64,000 bases of DNA from Bacteroides faecium (GTDB lineage Bacteria; Bacteroidota; Bacteroidia; Bacteroidales; Bacteroidaceae). The translations under genes and the position numbers were made by a program. The DNA is taken from contig NZ_CP050831.1 of the NCBI RefSeq assembly GCF_012113595.1, positions 868,001-932,000 on the forward strand, written 5' to 3'. The notes beneath the pieces are model-generated. The model did no database searches. It was not told where the DNA came from and saw only the letters and a list, made by a program, of their open reading frames with translations. Of this stretch, positions 28,401 to 36,501 are shown one piece after another; within the stretch, counting starts at the first letter, position 1, and every line of letters begins with the position of its first letter.

Positions 28401-28575
28401 TCATCGTCCCCAGTCCAGGAGAATTTTTTATGGTAATATTCACGCCAATCAATGGTTCATGGGTTTTCGAGTCCGTAACGATTCCCGTCACTTCCACTTG
28501 TGTTTTTTCCTGAGCATAGCCGGAGATGTTCCATCCTACCGACAACAGAAATAAAAATAGTATAAACTTATTCAT
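25483..28575 (-). CDS. SusC/RagA TonB-dependent outer-membrane transporter (pair 2)
   Basis: 1030 aa. Signal peptide (about 1-21, ending GYAQ), regulatory-like domain (VEVTGIVTDSKTHEPLIGVNI), TonB-box-like region VLDQVVITGTGAQKK, plug (FWIRGISTFGAGSSALVLVD and ATAIYGSRGANGVVLI) and the beta-barrel. It begins 17 bp after the IPT/TIG lipoprotein gene, so it depends on the promoter upstream of the 676-aa gene. The plug and barrel differ widely from SusC1, which suggests a different ligand size or linkage rather than redundancy (inference). Confidence 0.96.
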   Translation of the reverse strand: MNKFILFLFLLSVGWNISGYAQEKTQVEVTGIVTDSKTHEPLIGVNITIKNSPGLGTMTDINGHYRIKVEPYSYLIFSYIGFDKQEVLFKDKHIINVALKESEANVLDQVVITGTGAQKKITVTGAVTTVDVKDLRTPTSSVTNALAGVVPGILARQVSGQPGDNVSEFWIRGISTFGAGSSALVLVDGFERDINELNVEDIATFTVLKDASATAIYGSRGANGVVLITTKRGKEGKAHINAKVETSYSTRTQTPEFVDGVTYARMMNEAFTTRNREAAYSEDDIRLISSGLDPDIFPNVDWMGMLLKKGAPTYRATVDINGGGTLARYFISASYVDEGGMYETDKAMKDFNTNANYRRWNYRMNVDIDLTKTTLIKVGVSGSLGKQNQPGGDYKEIWGALLGYNPITVPVKYSNGYVASQGYAEMQNPWVLVTQQGFNETWNNKIQSTVSLEQDLKFITKGLKFVARYGYDTNNKNYNRRMKWPEGWKAERQRDSEGNLQLKRVTTEQMMISKSGSNGERKEYLEAELHYDRTFGDHQIGGVLKYTQDKYIDTSENLSNDYIQTIDRRHQGLAGRFTYGWKYRYFFDFNFGYNGSENFAPGHQFGFFPAFSLAWNIAEESVVKKVFPWMGMFKLRYSYGKVGNDNTGDKGAKIRFPYRPTFKTDDLFGYHYGDIGTNIYYYTGLTYATLASKNVTWEVAEKHDLGLDFSLFDDKVSGTIDYFHEQRNGIYMTRSYLAPSLGLNTLNTPPAANIGSVLSKGFDGNIAFRHKIGEVDLTLRGNMTYSKNEIREYDEEYSHYGYTRQAGFRVDQARGLIAEGLFKDYDDIRRSPQQMFGEVAPGDIKYKDVNGDGRVDDNDVVPIGATTRPNLIYGFGLSTFWKDIDFNVHFQGAGKSSFFIDGYTVYPFSKGAWGNILTDVVGKYWSQGVNENPNAEYPRLSYGGNSNNYRNSTYWLRDGSYMRLKTLEIGYSLPKAFVNKLHLSKVRLYFLGTNLLTFSGFKLWDPELGSSNGQEYPLSRAYTLGLTVNL

Positions 28576-28592
28576 ATAAAGTGTTTTTAGTA

Positions 28593-29990
28593 TTATTCAG
28601 TAGTAATGTAACGAACGCTGTGATTTTCCACCTCTCCGACATAGAAGGTTTCCGTATCTTCATCGTAGCCAATACCTGTCGATTGATTAAAGCGTGCTTC
28701 CTTACGCAAGTCTCCGTCTACATATCCATAGTGCTTGCCGTCAGCTGTTATGTTGCTTCTTCCCGCATAGGTAGTAACGACTCCTTCGGGTGTAACCTTG
28801 CGCACACAGCAATTCCATTTCTCGGTTGCGTAGAAATCGTAGACATCTTCCTTTCCAGCTTCTTCATATTCCCTGTTTTTCACAAACACACCCTGAAAAA
28901 TCGCATCGAGACGTGCGGATTCCCCGACTCCGTCAGCGTAACCATTTTGAGATAAATGACCGGCTATTACTCTAGGGGTTGTAAACTCTTTCTTGTCAAA
29001 ATCATAGTCCGAACGAAGAATAGCCGACACTTTTTCGCCCACAATATACATATACTTACCGCTGGGATGCATGACGAGATGCAAATTTGAACCGTCTACC
29101 TGAACCAGAGTGGACAACTTAAAGCAAAGCTTAGGTATCCATTTTCCATTTGTCGCATCGTACGTACCGTCTTTCTTCCAGACACCTCCCTCTTTCCAGC
29201 TGGTAAAGAACAGTGTATGGTCGTCGGGATGCGACACACAAGAATAGCTGCAAGGACCGTAACAATAAACACGATGTTTGCGAAAGCCTTCGGAACGCAA
29301 TGCGTAATAGACTGTCGGACGCTCATTGCCCTCTCCCTTTCCGTTATCATCGGGTATAAGAAGTGTGTCTCCTTCAGAGGTAAAAGTGAATGACTCCATT
29401 TTACTGTGCATATTGCCGAATAGCTTGGAAAGCGTTTCGGTTTCCATATCGAGTACATACAACCCATCGTGCCAGGAACCCAAATACGCCTTTTTCCCAT
29501 ACTTCGGATGTCCCATTACCATCCAATCTCCAGAAGCAATAGCCGCTTTCTCAAAAGGTCCTTCTATCCAACTGGAGTTTCCATTCTCATCCACTTTTCT
29601 TATTAATGTTCCTACAGTTTGTTTCGCATGATAAGTGAATTCGTCTTCAAAAGTGAAATCAGTAATCGTTTCACCGTTGTCACCATCAATTTTTACTGTT
29701 ATATTCCCATCGTAAGAACGTTTGGGAACCATACAGTAAATTTCTTTCCCATTCGCACCAATAACTTTCGCTTCTTTTCCACCTACATTTACGTGGATTC
29801 TCGATGCATCATTGCCGAAATTATCACCCGTAATATACAGGCGGGTGCGAACTGAACCTTCCTTTGGAGAGAAGTCTGTAAAAACAACTGGCCGCGACGG
29901 ATCACATTTTGCAGTATTTTTCTCGTTTTCACTACAACTCAACAAACACAGACAGCAACAGCACGCCAATGCTGAAAAAAAATGTTTCAT
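28593..29990 (-). CDS. IPT/TIG-domain beta-propeller lipoprotein
   Basis: 465 aa. Lipobox CLLSC (Cys19). An IPT/TIG Ig-like domain spans about 32-115 (PVVFTDFSPKEGSVRTRLYI, GDNFGNDASRIHVNVGGKEA). The rest looks like an NHL-type beta-propeller: repeated blades such as KAYLGSWHDGLYVLDMET, PSGKYMYIVGEKVSAILR, GYADGVGESARLDAIFQGVF and a final DEDTETFYVGEVENHSVRYI. IPT/TIG-NHL lipoproteins are frequent surface glycan-binding partners in PULs. It lies between the 676-aa gene and SusC2 in one operon. No catalytic role is visible. Confidence 0.85.
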   Translation of the reverse strand: MKHFFSALACCCCLCLLSCSENEKNTAKCDPSRPVVFTDFSPKEGSVRTRLYITGDNFGNDASRIHVNVGGKEAKVIGANGKEIYCMVPKRSYDGNITVKIDGDNGETITDFTFEDEFTYHAKQTVGTLIRKVDENGNSSWIEGPFEKAAIASGDWMVMGHPKYGKKAYLGSWHDGLYVLDMETETLSKLFGNMHSKMESFTFTSEGDTLLIPDDNGKGEGNERPTVYYALRSEGFRKHRVYCYGPCSYSCVSHPDDHTLFFTSWKEGGVWKKDGTYDATNGKWIPKLCFKLSTLVQVDGSNLHLVMHPSGKYMYIVGEKVSAILRSDYDFDKKEFTTPRVIAGHLSQNGYADGVGESARLDAIFQGVFVKNREYEEAGKEDVYDFYATEKWNCCVRKVTPEGVVTTYAGRSNITADGKHYGYVDGDLRKEARFNQSTGIGYDEDTETFYVGEVENHSVRYITTE

Positions 29991-30056
29991 AAGTATTAAA
30001 TAATAAGAGTTAATTATATATTGTTATTTTATCTGATATTCTCTATCAGGCAGCTA

Positions 30057-32087
30057 TCATTTCAAGAAATACTCCGCACGCCCCGGCGTGAACAACTCCC
30101 ACAAAGAAGCTACCGTCCAACCCGGTGCAAAAATATCATTATAATATCCCTTCCCGTTTTTCCCATAATCCCAATTTGTGTGCTGAACAACTTCCGGATA
30201 GTAACCAGACTTAGCCACTCCGCATAAGTGTCCCTCATGAGGCAGAAGTTGGCGCATAGAAGTAGAAATGACTTCTGCAAATTGTGAGAAGCGGGGTTCT
30301 GCATATTCCTTTGACAGCCATCGCAACACAGAAGCAAACTCAAACACAAATACATCAATATGGTTGTTTTCCACCGACACATTGCCCCAACCGCGGGTTT
30401 TCAGACCAATATCTCCCAACATCTGTCCCTGCGCGAAAGGAACATCCCATACATAATACCATGACAAGGCAAAATAAGCAGCTTTCTTCGTCAGGTCTGC
30501 ATAATGCCGGTGCTCATCTCCTTTTGTAATCAATGAAAGATAATAGGTAGCCGTAGCAGCATACAGAGATGCCTCCTTGTCTTCGCAGTTGGCATCAAGT
30601 GTGGACGAGAAATAGTCGGCTTTAGAAATCAAGACTTTTTCCAGATAATCAGCCGTTAACTTAGCACTGGCAAGGTATCGCTTGTCCTTGAAATATTTGT
30701 ATCCCATCACCAGCGGCAATGTGGCCGAAGGAGTACTCCCTCCACTATTATCTACTATCGTAAAATCATCACGAAACTTGCGGGGGAAACTACCGTCAGC
30801 CTGTTGCAGTTGCAAGAATATATCGAGCATTTTCTTTATCTTCTGTTCCCACTCAGGATGACGGCGACCGTTTTCCTTCTCATAAGCAAGATAATGAAGC
30901 ATTGCATAAACTCCCTCTGATTGGCGACGAATACTGTGTATGGGTTCTTCAGTCCCTTTATCAAAATCGACCGACTCTTTGAAGAAACCGACCGGAGTAA
31001 AACCGTTCTTCAAGTAGCTATCAAACACTTTCATACTATTTGCTTTCAAATCCTCCCTATCAGATTGGTAACCATATTCCCAAGCATTGAATGCATTAAG
31101 AAGCACACGACCAATGAAACCTACTTCCGCCTGCCCGTTACTCTGGCAATTTTCTGTCATTAGATGTATTCCCGAATTATAAACCAACGGATGTCCTTCT
31201 ACGAAACTACTTACAAAGAATCCACTAAGAACTTGCTTCATATCCGTTATGGAATAAGGAGTCTCCACAGGTTTAGGTCCATAAGTGTCATAACTATATT
31301 CCCATGCATGGCGTATAAAATCAGAATAATCATCAGCTTTATTCTCCAGAATCTCCCACGTTAATAAAACAGTTTCCCCCTTTTTCAAGAATTGAAAAGC
31401 TTCTGCCGCAGGTGCCAATGTCAACTTACGAATATAACTCTTGGGAGCTTCACGATAAGGAAAGCCAAAAGAGAGCGCAGTTATTCCGTTTTGATTCTCA
31501 AATCCGGTAAATCCTAGAGACGTTTTACCTGAAAGGATAATTTCTCCTTCCCGATGAGTGCTCAAGGCTTCGTCTGCAAACTTATCGATACGGCTCACAG
31601 TCACAAAGTGTTTTTCTTTTTCCGAATAAACACCTGTAAGCGGTGCGCTTAGTCTGTCTTCACGCACCAACCAACTATCTGAAGAATGGAACGAAGGCGC
31701 ATCTTTAGGAGAACGGAGATTCCTACGATACCAGAAACCCGGCATATAAAATTGACAATCATCATGGCGATAGCCTGTTGATAGCCGTTGACTATAATTA
31801 AAATAAATATCTTCGAGTGCTGTTATACAGACATTTACCCGTAATTTACCATTTACATCTGCCACCCTCTGAGTGATTGTAACCGGAATGCTTTCAGAAG
31901 CTTCCAATAAATAGGATGAACGGTCATTCCCCAATTGCTGTAAGTCTAGTGAATATCTTTCAGCTACATTTCCCGGCACTTTCAACGATATGGACGCTGA
32001 AATATTTTCCGGAACATAGTTGACAGCTTCAGCAACTCCGACATACAGTGTAATAAGCGCCCCGCAAAACAAACATTTAAAATTCAT
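30057..32087 (-). CDS. Exported alpha/alpha-toroid-like protein, family not recognised
   Basis: 676 aa. The signal peptide spans about 1-21. Residues 25-250 are beta-rich (ISASISLKVPGNVAERYSLD, FYMPGFWYRRNLRSPKDAPS). Residues 270-670 are helical in a repeated pattern with aromatic and Gly residues, as in (alpha/alpha)6 toroids: QSEGVYAMLHYLAYEKENG, LQQADGSFPRKFRDDFTIVD, EASLYAATATYYLSLITKG, GWGNVSVENNHIDVFVFEFA. The beta-then-toroid order resembles several glycoside hydrolases and polysaccharide lyases, but I cannot assign a family. Candidate catalytic acids are those in DNSGGSTPSA and ENNHIDVFVFE. It leads the SusC2 operon under a promoter with the shared motif, so it probably acts on the imported glycan. 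Confidence 0.6.
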   Translation of the reverse strand: MNFKCLFCGALITLYVGVAEAVNYVPENISASISLKVPGNVAERYSLDLQQLGNDRSSYLLEASESIPVTITQRVADVNGKLRVNVCITALEDIYFNYSQRLSTGYRHDDCQFYMPGFWYRRNLRSPKDAPSFHSSDSWLVREDRLSAPLTGVYSEKEKHFVTVSRIDKFADEALSTHREGEIILSGKTSLGFTGFENQNGITALSFGFPYREAPKSYIRKLTLAPAAEAFQFLKKGETVLLTWEILENKADDYSDFIRHAWEYSYDTYGPKPVETPYSITDMKQVLSGFFVSSFVEGHPLVYNSGIHLMTENCQSNGQAEVGFIGRVLLNAFNAWEYGYQSDREDLKANSMKVFDSYLKNGFTPVGFFKESVDFDKGTEEPIHSIRRQSEGVYAMLHYLAYEKENGRRHPEWEQKIKKMLDIFLQLQQADGSFPRKFRDDFTIVDNSGGSTPSATLPLVMGYKYFKDKRYLASAKLTADYLEKVLISKADYFSSTLDANCEDKEASLYAATATYYLSLITKGDEHRHYADLTKKAAYFALSWYYVWDVPFAQGQMLGDIGLKTRGWGNVSVENNHIDVFVFEFASVLRWLSKEYAEPRFSQFAEVISTSMRQLLPHEGHLCGVAKSGYYPEVVQHTNWDYGKNGKGYYNDIFAPGWTVASLWELFTPGRAEYFLK

Positions 32088-32153
32088 GCAAACCTAATTA
32101 TATGAATCAGTAAAGGATACTGGTTCTGTGTTAATACTAAGTTATTACTGCAG

Positions 32154-32209
32154 CAAAAATAGGGGTTTACACTTATTTCAGATATTAAAAACAGGTCAAT
32201 AAATGAAAG
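32154..32209 (-). promoter_or_regulatory. Promoter of the 676-aa/SusC2 operon with shared PUL motif
   Basis: Minus strand: -7 box TATTTTTG (32154-32161), TATC at 32181-32184, and motif CTTTCATTTATTGA (32196-32209), with the same 34-nt gap as at SusC1 and the HTCS gene. A partial second copy of the core (AAATGAAAG on plus) lies at 32228-32236. The rest of the 281-bp intergenic stretch is AT-rich with several ATATAT runs and holds no gene. Confidence 0.7.
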
Positions 32210-32368
32210 TTTAGTCTCAATCGAGCCAAATGAAAGTAGAAATCAATGCGTAATGTTTCATACAGTGTGTATATATGTATACTTCAATAGATATATATGG
32301 CTATCGCAATGAATATATATGCCCACCACGCTAGACATATATACTCATTACACTAGGATTTAACAATG

Positions 32369-34381
32369 TTATTTTTGCATCCGGACATAAGTCTTTCTAT
32401 CCGGTCCGACTCCCGTTATTGTCAATTTCTTCCAATGTTTCGGCAATTTTGAGAAAAGCTGTTTGATGCCATTATCTGTAACTTCCAAACCACAAAAACC
32501 ATTAATGACAGTTTGTAAAAGTCCTCCCGCACCAGTTACAAAATAAGGATTCGTACCTCCTGCACCTTCGGAAATAACGCCAAACGGAGGTAACTGGTTA
32601 GGACGGAAACTTCGCACAAACAAGTCATAAGCTTTATCGCCTTCGCCAAGGCGTGCATATTGCAAAGCCAACACAGAGAAAGACATTGCCGGTCCCGTTT
32701 TATCTATTTTATCTTCATAATACTCCAAGTCCTTACGGATTTCTTCAGGACGGGTTATCAGATTTAATGGATATACCAGCAAATTGGCATCCGCTTGTTT
32801 TATTGTCTGCCCATTATAGCCTTCATACTCCATAGTCACTCCATTCTCGAATTTCGGGAGCCGCAACTTCGAGGCTATCTCCTTCCAGATTTCAGGTGCC
32901 TTAACACCGCATACCGCAGCAGCTTTAGCAGCATCTTGCAAAGCACGCATAGCGGCACCATTGGTAAATGCATTATCATCCACCCCTTCAGCATATTCAT
33001 CGGCACACACCACATTACGAATCGAATAAGAACCATCCTCATTCTTTTCTACACGACTTACCCAAAATTCCGCAGCTTTCTCCATCAAAGGGAAACCTTC
33101 TTCACGCAACCACCGTTTATCACCATTCATACAGTAGTAATTCCAGGCCGCGATAGCAATATCGGCAGTGATATGATGTTCAAAAGCTCCGGTCAATGCC
33201 CAAGTCGGACATGACTCTTCTCCGGCATCATCACTTTCCCACGGAAACATGGCTCCGTCATACCCATAGCTCAATGCTCTCTGACAAGCGGCTTTCAGCC
33301 TGTCTGTACGGTAGTCCATCATTGTCCTTGCAATTCCCTGATTCATGAAAAGCATAGGCGGATACATCCAGAACTCGGTATCCCAGAAAATATGCCCGTT
33401 GTATCCCTGGGCAGAAAGCCCGAAAGGAGAAATACTCAAGCGGCTTCCCTTGCGCGCATTAGAGTAAAGATTATAAAGAGCAAAACGTACGGCACGCTGC
33501 GCCTCGTCATCTCCCTCTATCATAATATCCCCTTCCCACAACTCATTCCAAAGTTTCCGATGTCCATCCATCAGGCGGTTCAAACCTTCTTTCGCACCAT
33601 AAATCACTTCACGGTCCGATTCATTATACGGGTCTATAAAATCACGTCCGGTACAGACGGAACCCAGTAAAGCGAAGCTGAATTTTTCTCCTTTCTTCAA
33701 TGAAACCGAAATCCGGTTGGTTCCGTCATATTGTTGCTGCACGTTCGAATTTTTATCATATATAAAAGCAGAGGATGCCGATACCTTCTGTTCACGGTGT
33801 TTGGATAAAGCCCAGGTACGTACTATTTTCAGTTCGTTTCCATCGACATGCACGCTTACCTGTCTTGAATCGGGGTTCTTATATTCATCAGGCACTTCAA
33901 TGGGGTTTGCCACAGACAAATACATATCTTCCAATGCAGTAACCTCTACACGCACCAGTCCCGCATAAGGCATATTCCGCAAAGCACAGATACTATAAGA
34001 GATATCGGCTTTTCCGTCATAAGTGAAATGAGTATTATGTGTGGCGGCTTTCATATCTATGCATTGTCCCCATCCCGAGATATTATCACCATTCACTCCC
34101 TGTCCATCAATCTGCATTTGCAAATTGAACGGGTTGATTCCTCGCAACACCCGACTCACGTCTTGAGGAGCGGCAGCATCAAATACATGATTCAACATGA
34201 CATGACGAACGGAAAAAGGTTCTTTCCACGGCAAGATACCGATACCGCCATTCGCTACTGCTGCTCCATAATAAGTTCCGCGATAATCAGTAGCCTGTAT
34301 TTTCCACAAACTTTCTTGTCCGTTTACTTTTATAGCCAAAACTGATACCAGACAAAAAAATACGATAAATAGATTCTTCAT
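32369..34381 (-). CDS. GH65 glycoside hydrolase (hydrolase-type), exported
   Basis: 670 aa, signal peptide about 1-21. The N-terminal beta-sandwich is followed by the (alpha/alpha)6 barrel with the family signature GYNGHIFWDTEFWMYPPML (327-344). The general acid is Glu462 in CADEYAEGVDDNAFTN. A second acid, Glu605 in GVISEGAGGTNPYFVTGAGG, lies where GH65 hydrolases (acid trehalases, bacterial alpha-1,2-glucosidases such as kojibiose hydrolase) have their general base. The phosphorylases have phosphate-binding residues there instead. I therefore predict inverting hydrolysis of an alpha-glucoside rather than phosphorolysis. The signal peptide also argues against a cytoplasmic phosphorylase. The gene lies 64 bp after the 670-aa toroid gene; TATTTTTG on minus at 34418-34425 is a possible own -7 box. 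Confidence 0.88.
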   Translation of the reverse strand: MKNLFIVFFCLVSVLAIKVNGQESLWKIQATDYRGTYYGAAVANGGIGILPWKEPFSVRHVMLNHVFDAAAPQDVSRVLRGINPFNLQMQIDGQGVNGDNISGWGQCIDMKAATHNTHFTYDGKADISYSICALRNMPYAGLVRVEVTALEDMYLSVANPIEVPDEYKNPDSRQVSVHVDGNELKIVRTWALSKHREQKVSASSAFIYDKNSNVQQQYDGTNRISVSLKKGEKFSFALLGSVCTGRDFIDPYNESDREVIYGAKEGLNRLMDGHRKLWNELWEGDIMIEGDDEAQRAVRFALYNLYSNARKGSRLSISPFGLSAQGYNGHIFWDTEFWMYPPMLFMNQGIARTMMDYRTDRLKAACQRALSYGYDGAMFPWESDDAGEESCPTWALTGAFEHHITADIAIAAWNYYCMNGDKRWLREEGFPLMEKAAEFWVSRVEKNEDGSYSIRNVVCADEYAEGVDDNAFTNGAAMRALQDAAKAAAVCGVKAPEIWKEIASKLRLPKFENGVTMEYEGYNGQTIKQADANLLVYPLNLITRPEEIRKDLEYYEDKIDKTGPAMSFSVLALQYARLGEGDKAYDLFVRSFRPNQLPPFGVISEGAGGTNPYFVTGAGGLLQTVINGFCGLEVTDNGIKQLFSKLPKHWKKLTITGVGPDRKTYVRMQK

Positions 34382-34445
34382 ATAATAGCATATTTAATTA
34401 ATTAGCGACATTTTCTGCAAAAATAGTCCGCATTGCTTGTTTTGT

Positions 34446-36458
34446 TCATTTAATACGCACTTCGATTGGCTCTCCATTCCCAACCTTGTATTTTCCTATA
34501 ACCTTATTAGCCTTCTTTATCAGAACCAGTAATGCGTTGCCTTTGTTGCGTTTCACTTCAATATCAAATGTTGCGCCAAATGCACAAATGCGTTTCAAAG
34601 ACATTGTATTCCAACCTTCCGGAAGTTGCGGCGTCAGTTTAAAAGCATCCAGCGCAATGGGACGTATGCCAAACAAGCCTTCTGTCATAATGCGGCAATA
34701 TAAAGCGCTTTCCGTGGACAGATGGCGTTGATTCCCTTCCGGCCATGCTTCTACCGCATAAGGGACATGGTCGCCCAGCAAACGGGTTGCAGAATATTTT
34801 TCCAGATATTCGGTCGCTATCTCTCTGGCACCACAAGAATAAGCTCCCCGAAAAGCATAGAGCGTGGAGCGATCCCAGTACGTAGAAGTACCCGATTGAG
34901 TCAACAAACCGTTCTCCATCCATAACTTATCTGAGAACAGGGCAGCCACAGTGCCCTCTGCCCGATTATAAATCCCCATAGTCAACGGAATACAAATCCA
35001 TGAACGAAGCACCGTATTACCATCGTAATAACGATATGTCTCATAACCTTCCACATTATGGGCAAAATATCTATCAATATTTTTATAAAGTTCAGCCGCC
35101 TTGTCCTGATAGGATTTTATACATTCACGATCTTTCTTCAGTGCCTTTCCCAAATAAACAGCAGAAATGAGAGCGTCATAATACAATGAAGAGGTACATA
35201 AGTTAGCTTTCCCCGCTGGGAAACGGTTTTCCAGTTCATCGGAGTCAGATTCCACTATTCCTTCAGCATTCAGTTTCCGGTTGCAATATTCCAGACACCA
35301 TTCAATCAATGCCCACAATTTTTCCGCCTCATGACGGTTGCCGGACGCCAAAGCATAACGTGCCGCACCATAAGCGACCATCGCCACATCTCCACGGTCG
35401 CCCGCCACGCCAAAGCAATCTATTCCCTCTGCGATTATAGATGAAGGCAAAGGCTTATACTCGTCATTCATATAACGCATAAATAAGGTGAACGAATCCA
35501 TCGCCGAACGATTTCCCGCCGGATAGCCCAAATAAGGAAAAAACGGATTGATGTATTCTGCCTGGTCGTTCGCCCAAATAGCCGCGTAGTAAGCTTCCCC
35601 TCCCGGACTTTGCATATATCCGCCTTTTGTATCAAATATACTTTCCGAACCGCGTATCTTGGCAAACGAGAACATTGTATTGATCACATCACTCGGAGTC
35701 TCAAGCACCAGATTACCCTGTACTTGCTGCAAAAATTCCCGACGTGCAACAAGTTCTTTATCAACATCCAGAGCCAGCTCCCGTTCATTCTTTTTATATC
35801 CTGCATAAATCACTTGAAACCAAGCCTTCTCTCCGGCTTTTAACTGAAAAGTACCTTCTCCAGCCGGAGATGAAAGAACAGCCGTTAATGTATAACTGCC
35901 TTCCACTCCTTTAGCCTCATCCGTATGATAAGAAAGAGTATTCGCAGGAAATTGGACGATTAACGGATGTTCGGTCACATTCTCCAATTCATATTTCTCA
36001 CAAAAAGCCGGCTGTGATGTAGAAGGGAAAAGCGTGCGTGTCAGCGAAACGCCTTTATTGCCATATATACTCTTCACAGTCATAACCCCGCTTAAAGATA
36101 CGGTTTCCACCTTTTCGCCTACCAGCGGCTGTCCGTTCACAAGACACAGGTGCGCCCAGTCTCCATTGAAATGATGCTGCAAACTACCATGAGTGTCATT
36201 AGGAATAGTACGGAAAGTCGGCAGAACCATATTCCGGTCAATCACCCATTCCCCTGCTGCATTAATACCATAACGCAATACAGTCGAAACTTTCAAACCA
36301 CTCATCTCAATATGGTCATTATGAGCGCCGTTTATCTTCCAATAAATACTATCCGGTGAGACGATAGTCCATCGTGCAACTCCACCGGCATATAAAAGGT
36401 TTGTGCTGAACCAACATATCAGCACGATGAACCACATTGTCTTTTGCCTAGTCATCAT
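34446..36458 (-). CDS. Six-hairpin glycosidase-like protein, family not recognised
   Basis: 670 aa, signal peptide about 1-24. Residues 25-240 are a beta-sandwich-like domain; about 255-600 form an (alpha/alpha)6 barrel, and a C-terminal beta segment starts near 610 (FGATFDIEVKRNKGNALLVL). Signature stretches are YYAAIWANDQAEYINPFFPY, SSIIAEGIDCFGVAGDRGDV, ESDSDELENRFPAGKANLC and VEAWPEGNQRHLSTESALYC. The arrangement is that of clan GH-L/GH-G/GH-M-like inverting enzymes, but I cannot name a family. Asp/Glu in IWANDQAE, AEGIDCFG and EAWPEGN are candidate catalytic acids. It lies 43 bp after the HTCS gene and before GH65, so it is expressed with the regulator. Confidence 0.62.
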   Translation of the reverse strand: MMTRQKTMWFIVLICWFSTNLLYAGGVARWTIVSPDSIYWKINGAHNDHIEMSGLKVSTVLRYGINAAGEWVIDRNMVLPTFRTIPNDTHGSLQHHFNGDWAHLCLVNGQPLVGEKVETVSLSGVMTVKSIYGNKGVSLTRTLFPSTSQPAFCEKYELENVTEHPLIVQFPANTLSYHTDEAKGVEGSYTLTAVLSSPAGEGTFQLKAGEKAWFQVIYAGYKKNERELALDVDKELVARREFLQQVQGNLVLETPSDVINTMFSFAKIRGSESIFDTKGGYMQSPGGEAYYAAIWANDQAEYINPFFPYLGYPAGNRSAMDSFTLFMRYMNDEYKPLPSSIIAEGIDCFGVAGDRGDVAMVAYGAARYALASGNRHEAEKLWALIEWCLEYCNRKLNAEGIVESDSDELENRFPAGKANLCTSSLYYDALISAVYLGKALKKDRECIKSYQDKAAELYKNIDRYFAHNVEGYETYRYYDGNTVLRSWICIPLTMGIYNRAEGTVAALFSDKLWMENGLLTQSGTSTYWDRSTLYAFRGAYSCGAREIATEYLEKYSATRLLGDHVPYAVEAWPEGNQRHLSTESALYCRIMTEGLFGIRPIALDAFKLTPQLPEGWNTMSLKRICAFGATFDIEVKRNKGNALLVLIKKANKVIGKYKVGNGEPIEVRIK

Positions 36459-36501
36459 ATCTTATTGCATTATTAAAACACTTCTACTCAAAAGCAAACC
36501 G

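Noticed and set aside
17214..28575. Recent tandem duplication of SusC/D
   Set aside because: The pairs differ in length and share mainly family motifs, with different partner lipoproteins, so they are old, separately acquired systems.
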